Positions 11,301-12,529 of a stretch of DNA of 12,529 nucleotides are shown piece after piece; the first letter of the stretch is position 1; each line of letters starts with the position of its first letter. Below the pieces are notes generated by a model. It saw nothing but the letters and a program-made list of their open reading frames with translations, was not told the DNA's origin and searched no databases. Position numbers and translations under genes: made by a program. Source of the stretch: SIG565 sp045613385 (GTDB taxonomy: Bacteria; Bacillota; Clostridia; Oscillospirales; Acutalibacteraceae); assembly GCA_045613385.1 (NCBI GenBank), contig JAZLAW010000012.1, forward strand, positions 1 to 12,529, written 5' to 3'.

Positions 11301-12529
11301 AAGGTGATCATCCATACTGTATGTAATATGGTTGCCTTCAAGTGTATACTTAACTTTTCTAACATTGTTGGCATTTTCACCCAATGAGCCATCCCATACA
11401 TAAGTCGGATCGGTTGTAGTTGCGCCGATAAGAGAAGCATCTGACAATGTATGCACGGTTGTTGTGGGAGCACCTGTAAGTTCTGCAGCAGCCGTGTCAC
11501 CTAATTTGTAAAGGTGTAAACCACCTGTTCTGTAGTAACCGAGACCAAGCGGTGTCTTGCCAGCAACAAGTGCGTTTGTAGTGCTTTCCGATTCATCAAG
11601 TTCAGCACGGGCAATCAGGTGATTCTGTGTAAATGCATAGAATTCTCCAACCGCACCGCCGTACTTAACATTAACATCGATCTGGTAGTCACCGAAGTCC
11701 TTAAGAAGATCGGACTTATAGAACCAAGTGTAAGCACGGAAGTAAGCAGGTTGAAATACCATACCACCACTTCCTACAGACCAACGACTTGCTGAAGCAA
11801 TGTCACTAGCCAATTCATTTTTCGGGGTGAAATAGTTATTTTTGAATGAATAAGGAGTTGTGGCGGCCGCCAAATATCCGGTTGTGTGGAATACCCACTC
11901 ATCTGCACTATAGTTCGAAGCGCCTTTAAGATTCTTATCTATAAGCGCGAAATCATAGTCATCGGCTTCGTTAACAATTACATAAACGTTCTTTGAAACA
12001 TTGTTGTAAGTAACCTTAAACTTAGTAATACCTGTCTTAGCAGCTGTGATAACATTGCCTGAAACGGTAGCACTCTTACCATCTACTACTTCCCAAGTGA
12101 AGTCTTTGGCAAGTACTTTTGTACCATCAGCAAGTTCAATCTTAATCTTGCTAAGGTCGGCTTGCTTGTTTTTGAACATCGGGATTGCAGGAGAAGTATC
12201 CTTTACAACGTAAGCGGTTTCTGTTTCTCCGCCTTCACCGGAACCACCTTCACCGGAACCACCTTCACCGGAACCGCCTTCACCGGAACCGCCTTCACCA
12301 GAACCACCTTCACCGGAACCACCTTCGCCAGAACCACCTTCACCGGAACCGCCTTCACCGTCGCCACCAGGGGGTGTGATTTCAGCATCGGTCATTACGG
12401 GCATATCTGCTTCGCTTTCAACATTGAGCTTAACAGAAATATTATAAATAATTCCGCCCTGCTGACCCCATGTGAAGCCTACTGTACCCTTAGACATACC
12501 TGCTGCCTTATAAGCATCCATATATGAGT
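8355..12529 (-). CDS. Large modular surface protein with C-terminal membrane anchor (5' end outside window)
   Basis: At least 1390 residues are visible. The frame is open to the window edge, and the Met at 12521 aligns with mid-module residues of the other repeats, so it is not the start. Residues are numbered from that Met. The protein is built of modules of about 370 residues: the end of one (1-46), then 102-473, 500-880 and 899-1269. Each begins with an Ig-like domain of about 85 residues (PAxPMF...LADGT...FKVTYN...KNVYVxVN), then a beta-rich domain with the signature MYKSDILKDFxDY, closing with KGTVGF and MPxMTD. Linkers are GEGGS repeats or acidic. The C-terminus is a PGDEE stalk (1277-1312), a hydrophobic helix (1337-1364) and an all-acidic tail. 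No LPxTG motif is present. It is likely an adhesin or glycan-binding protein; the beta-rich domain may be concanavalin-like, but that is a guess. No catalytic motif is recognised. Confidence 0.85.
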   Translation of the reverse strand, partial: SYMDAYKAAGMSKGTVGFTWGQQGGIIYNISVKLNVESEADMPVMTDAEITPPGGDGEGGSGEGGSGEGGSGEGGSGEGGSGEGGSGEGGSGEGGSGEGGETETAYVVKDTSPAIPMFKNKQADLSKIKIELADGTKVLAKDFTWEVVDGKSATVSGNVITAAKTGITKFKVTYNNVSKNVYVIVNEADDYDFALIDKNLKGASNYSADEWVFHTTGYLAAATTPYSFKNNYFTPKNELASDIASASRWSVGSGGMVFQPAYFRAYTWFYKSDLLKDFGDYQIDVNVKYGGAVGEFYAFTQNHLIARAELDESESTTNALVAGKTPLGLGYYRTGGLHLYKLGDTAAAELTGAPTTTVHTLSDASLIGATTTDPTYVWDGSLGENANNVRKVKYTLEGNHITYSMDDHLIFDSNETIKTSDDGEVSANDYNAFMDGTNKKGTIGFSFVATKAVLEGFKVSLVGVSAENMPEMTDAPTTPGGEGGSGEGGSGEGESESDQVEPGIYLVKDDAPAIPMFNNKKSDLNKIKIQLADGTKILAKDAKWEVVDGKSAYVEGNNLIAAKTGITTFKVTYNGQSKNVYVLVNKDGDYNFNLVDIDCATGGYIAEDWVTYLHNSEHKTLATDSYDLDEIKDIPFTANKANPTTQGIGSINNIWGSRTALYMYKSDILKDFADYTVNATVANTTGTSDDDTYRGYFGFITRATLNENADSAKVFAADSNALVLRNTSYGGVQILNMMPTTSKGIVGDGYLNSLEDASVLTKGNAALNPKYVFSYPARETANISQDINYSIMLDGNRIVYSMGTGSEMLEILDTKKTIKSATWDNQDSSEVDAEEYNISMDEAAFGKGTVGFTFNRLGAYLKSLKVALNGITAQTMPVMSDAGLSEDSGSANEEDEDKAEAGKYLITDESPALPMFEYKIVDLSKVEIELADGTRVSAKDVQWSTTEGTVQKSGNTLISGAAGLSAFKITYNGKSKNIYVIVNKEGDYDFVIEKSDLTKEESLKNWTFTGKVFSVDTMPKALFNSMLTPKDGYANIENGDSFFEIAKEGLNFTSGYYRTFTFMYKSDILKDFSDYNVNYKVFTVKNSLYRQNPQLHIIARATLDETAGTNRLLAKDQSALGFGIYASGGLHIYNIGEDAASTLGGNHETTVHSLDDASYLDKETTQDNSYIWDETLNGNSRKVRSINVSLKGSKVIYQLDDKTIFDSTKTIKTYPNGTTVNAEDYAEFMSEFRKEKGTVGFATEGVKLAVQELKVSLVGITEDNMPAMTDDPNAPVEVPGDDEPGEEPGDEEPGDEEPGDEEPGDEEPSDEEPDDLQQNAGDQNDSGSNSLFGSQVDDLTLIIIIGIGALMLLLLVVGVVIVIVVVNMDNDDNDDDDDEDDEDEDDEDED
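8358..8424 (-). repeat. Acidic tail: trinucleotide-rich stretch coding only Asp, Glu and Asn
   Basis: Residues 1367-1388 comprise 20 Asp/Glu and 2 Asn, directly after the membrane helix and running to the stop codon. The DNA is a run of TCA/TCT/TCG triplets on the plus strand, prone to slippage. There is no Lys or Arg after the helix, unlike ordinary stop-transfer or sortase tails. Confidence 0.9.
8430..8513 (-). other. C-terminal transmembrane segment of the surface protein
   Basis: Residues 1337-1364 are an uninterrupted run of Leu, Ile, Val, Gly, Ala and Met (one Thr), long enough to span the membrane once. It is the only such segment in the visible part of the protein and would anchor the modules outside the cell if the N-terminus, not seen here, carries a signal peptide. 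Confidence 0.85.
8586..8693 (-). repeat. PGDEE repeat coding the membrane-proximal stalk
   Basis: Residues 1277-1312 are near-identical 5-residue units of PGDEE type (variants PGDDE, PGEE, PSDEE, PDD), about seven copies of a 15-bp unit. Pro-rich acidic repeats of this kind commonly form extended stalks through the cell wall. Copy number could vary between strains. Confidence 0.85.
8715..9827 (-). repeat. Surface-protein module D (Ig-like plus beta-rich domain)
   Basis: Codons for residues 899-1269. The beta-rich half closely resembles that of module B, sharing IARAxLDE, GGLHxYxxG, TTVHxLxDAS and KVSLVGxxxxNMPxMTD. The Ig-like half is the most divergent of the three: it reads WSTTEG where B and C have WEVVDGKSA. 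Confidence 0.8.
9882..11024 (-). repeat. Surface-protein module C (Ig-like plus beta-rich domain)
   Basis: Codons for residues 500-880. The Ig-like half is nearly the same as that of module B (WEVVDGKSA, AAKTGIT, FKVTYN). The beta-rich half is of a different subtype from B and D (GGVQILNMMP in place of GGLHxY) and its end matches the partial module A (GTVGFT, MPVMxDA). It is followed by an acidic linker without GEGGS units. Confidence 0.8.
11037..11090 (-). repeat. Short GEGGS-type linker between modules B and C
   Basis: Residues 478-495 hold about two GEGGS units followed by GEGES. It is the same 15-bp unit as in the longer linker upstream, at much lower copy number. Confidence 0.85.
11103..12218 (-). 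repeat. Surface-protein module B (Ig-like plus beta-rich domain)
   Basis: Codons for residues 102-473. It opens with the Ig-like domain (KDTSPAIPMF to YVIVN, about 107-184), then the beta-rich domain with YKSDLLKDFGDY (268-279), ending KGTIGF and MPEMTD (467-472). It is flanked on both sides by GEGGS linkers. Confidence 0.8.
12228..12359 (-). repeat. GEGGS tandem repeat, eight full 15-bp units plus a partial one
   Basis: Residues 55-98 are eight exact GEGGS copies followed by GEGG. The DNA units differ at synonymous third positions (cca/ccg and ccg/cca on the plus strand), so the amino-acid repeat is kept while the DNA has drifted. It is a flexible hydrophilic linker between the end of module A and module B. 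Its reverse complement leaves long open frames on the plus strand that are artefacts. Confidence 0.93.

Noticed and set aside
12228..12359. CRISPR-like array
   Set aside because: The units are contiguous 15-bp coding repeats with no spacers.
12162..12527. Plus-strand open frame rich in FTGT repeats, and other repeat-derived frames nearby
   Set aside because: They are the reverse complement of the GEGGS 15-bp repeat. Period-15 DNA leaves several frames open; the minus frame continues through conserved modules.

Overview
The window reads like the chromosome of a strictly anaerobic, low-GC Gram-positive bacterium, most likely a gut-type clostridium (Oscillospiraceae/Ruminococcaceae-like). The reasons are AGGAG/AGGGG ribosome binding sites, an oxygen-sensitive class III ribonucleotide reductase, a second glycyl radical enzyme with its activase, a lipoprotein with a typical Gram-positive lipobox, and a modular surface protein with a C-terminal membrane anchor. 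The taxonomy is inference. Every protein gene I can support lies on the minus strand, so transcription runs from high to low coordinates.

Layout, in transcription order. (1) 12529-8355: the 3' part of a very large surface protein. It contains the end of one module and three more modules, each a short Ig-like domain plus a beta-rich domain, joined by GEGGS-repeat or acidic linkers. It ends in a PGDEE-repeat stalk, one membrane helix and an almost purely acidic tail. A 14-bp hairpin terminator follows. (2) 8278-7259: a secreted SGNH-hydrolase lipoprotein with an extra segment between catalytic blocks II and III. (3) An 18-bp terminator stem whose arm also carries the -35 box of the next promoter. 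(4) 7162-4368: a two-gene operon, translationally coupled by an ATGA overlap. It encodes a compact glycyl radical enzyme of unknown substrate and its radical-SAM activase, and ends in a terminator. (5) 4320-186: the deoxyribonucleotide operon. It has a consensus promoter flanked and overlapped by two putative NrdR boxes, then nrdG, nrdD with a redoxin domain fused to its C-terminus, an internal hairpin terminator, and a thioredoxin-reductase-like flavoprotein. (6) 1-185: no protein gene, but an inverted-repeat structure and a plus-strand T-tract hairpin that together suggest a small structured RNA.

How the genes work together. NrdG would install the glycyl radical on NrdD. The fused CPNC redoxin domain could re-reduce NrdD, and the flavoprotein could reduce the redoxin, giving a possible self-contained electron path for anaerobic dNTP synthesis. 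That flavoprotein lacks the usual HRR NADPH motif, so its electron donor is open. The second glycyl radical enzyme has a Cys-x-Glu active-site motif, as in eliminases and decarboxylases, not the Cys-Cys of pyruvate formate-lyase, so it should not be called PFL. Its radical loop reads RIWGW, unlike the usual R-V/I-small-G-Y. This is the most likely place for undescribed chemistry.
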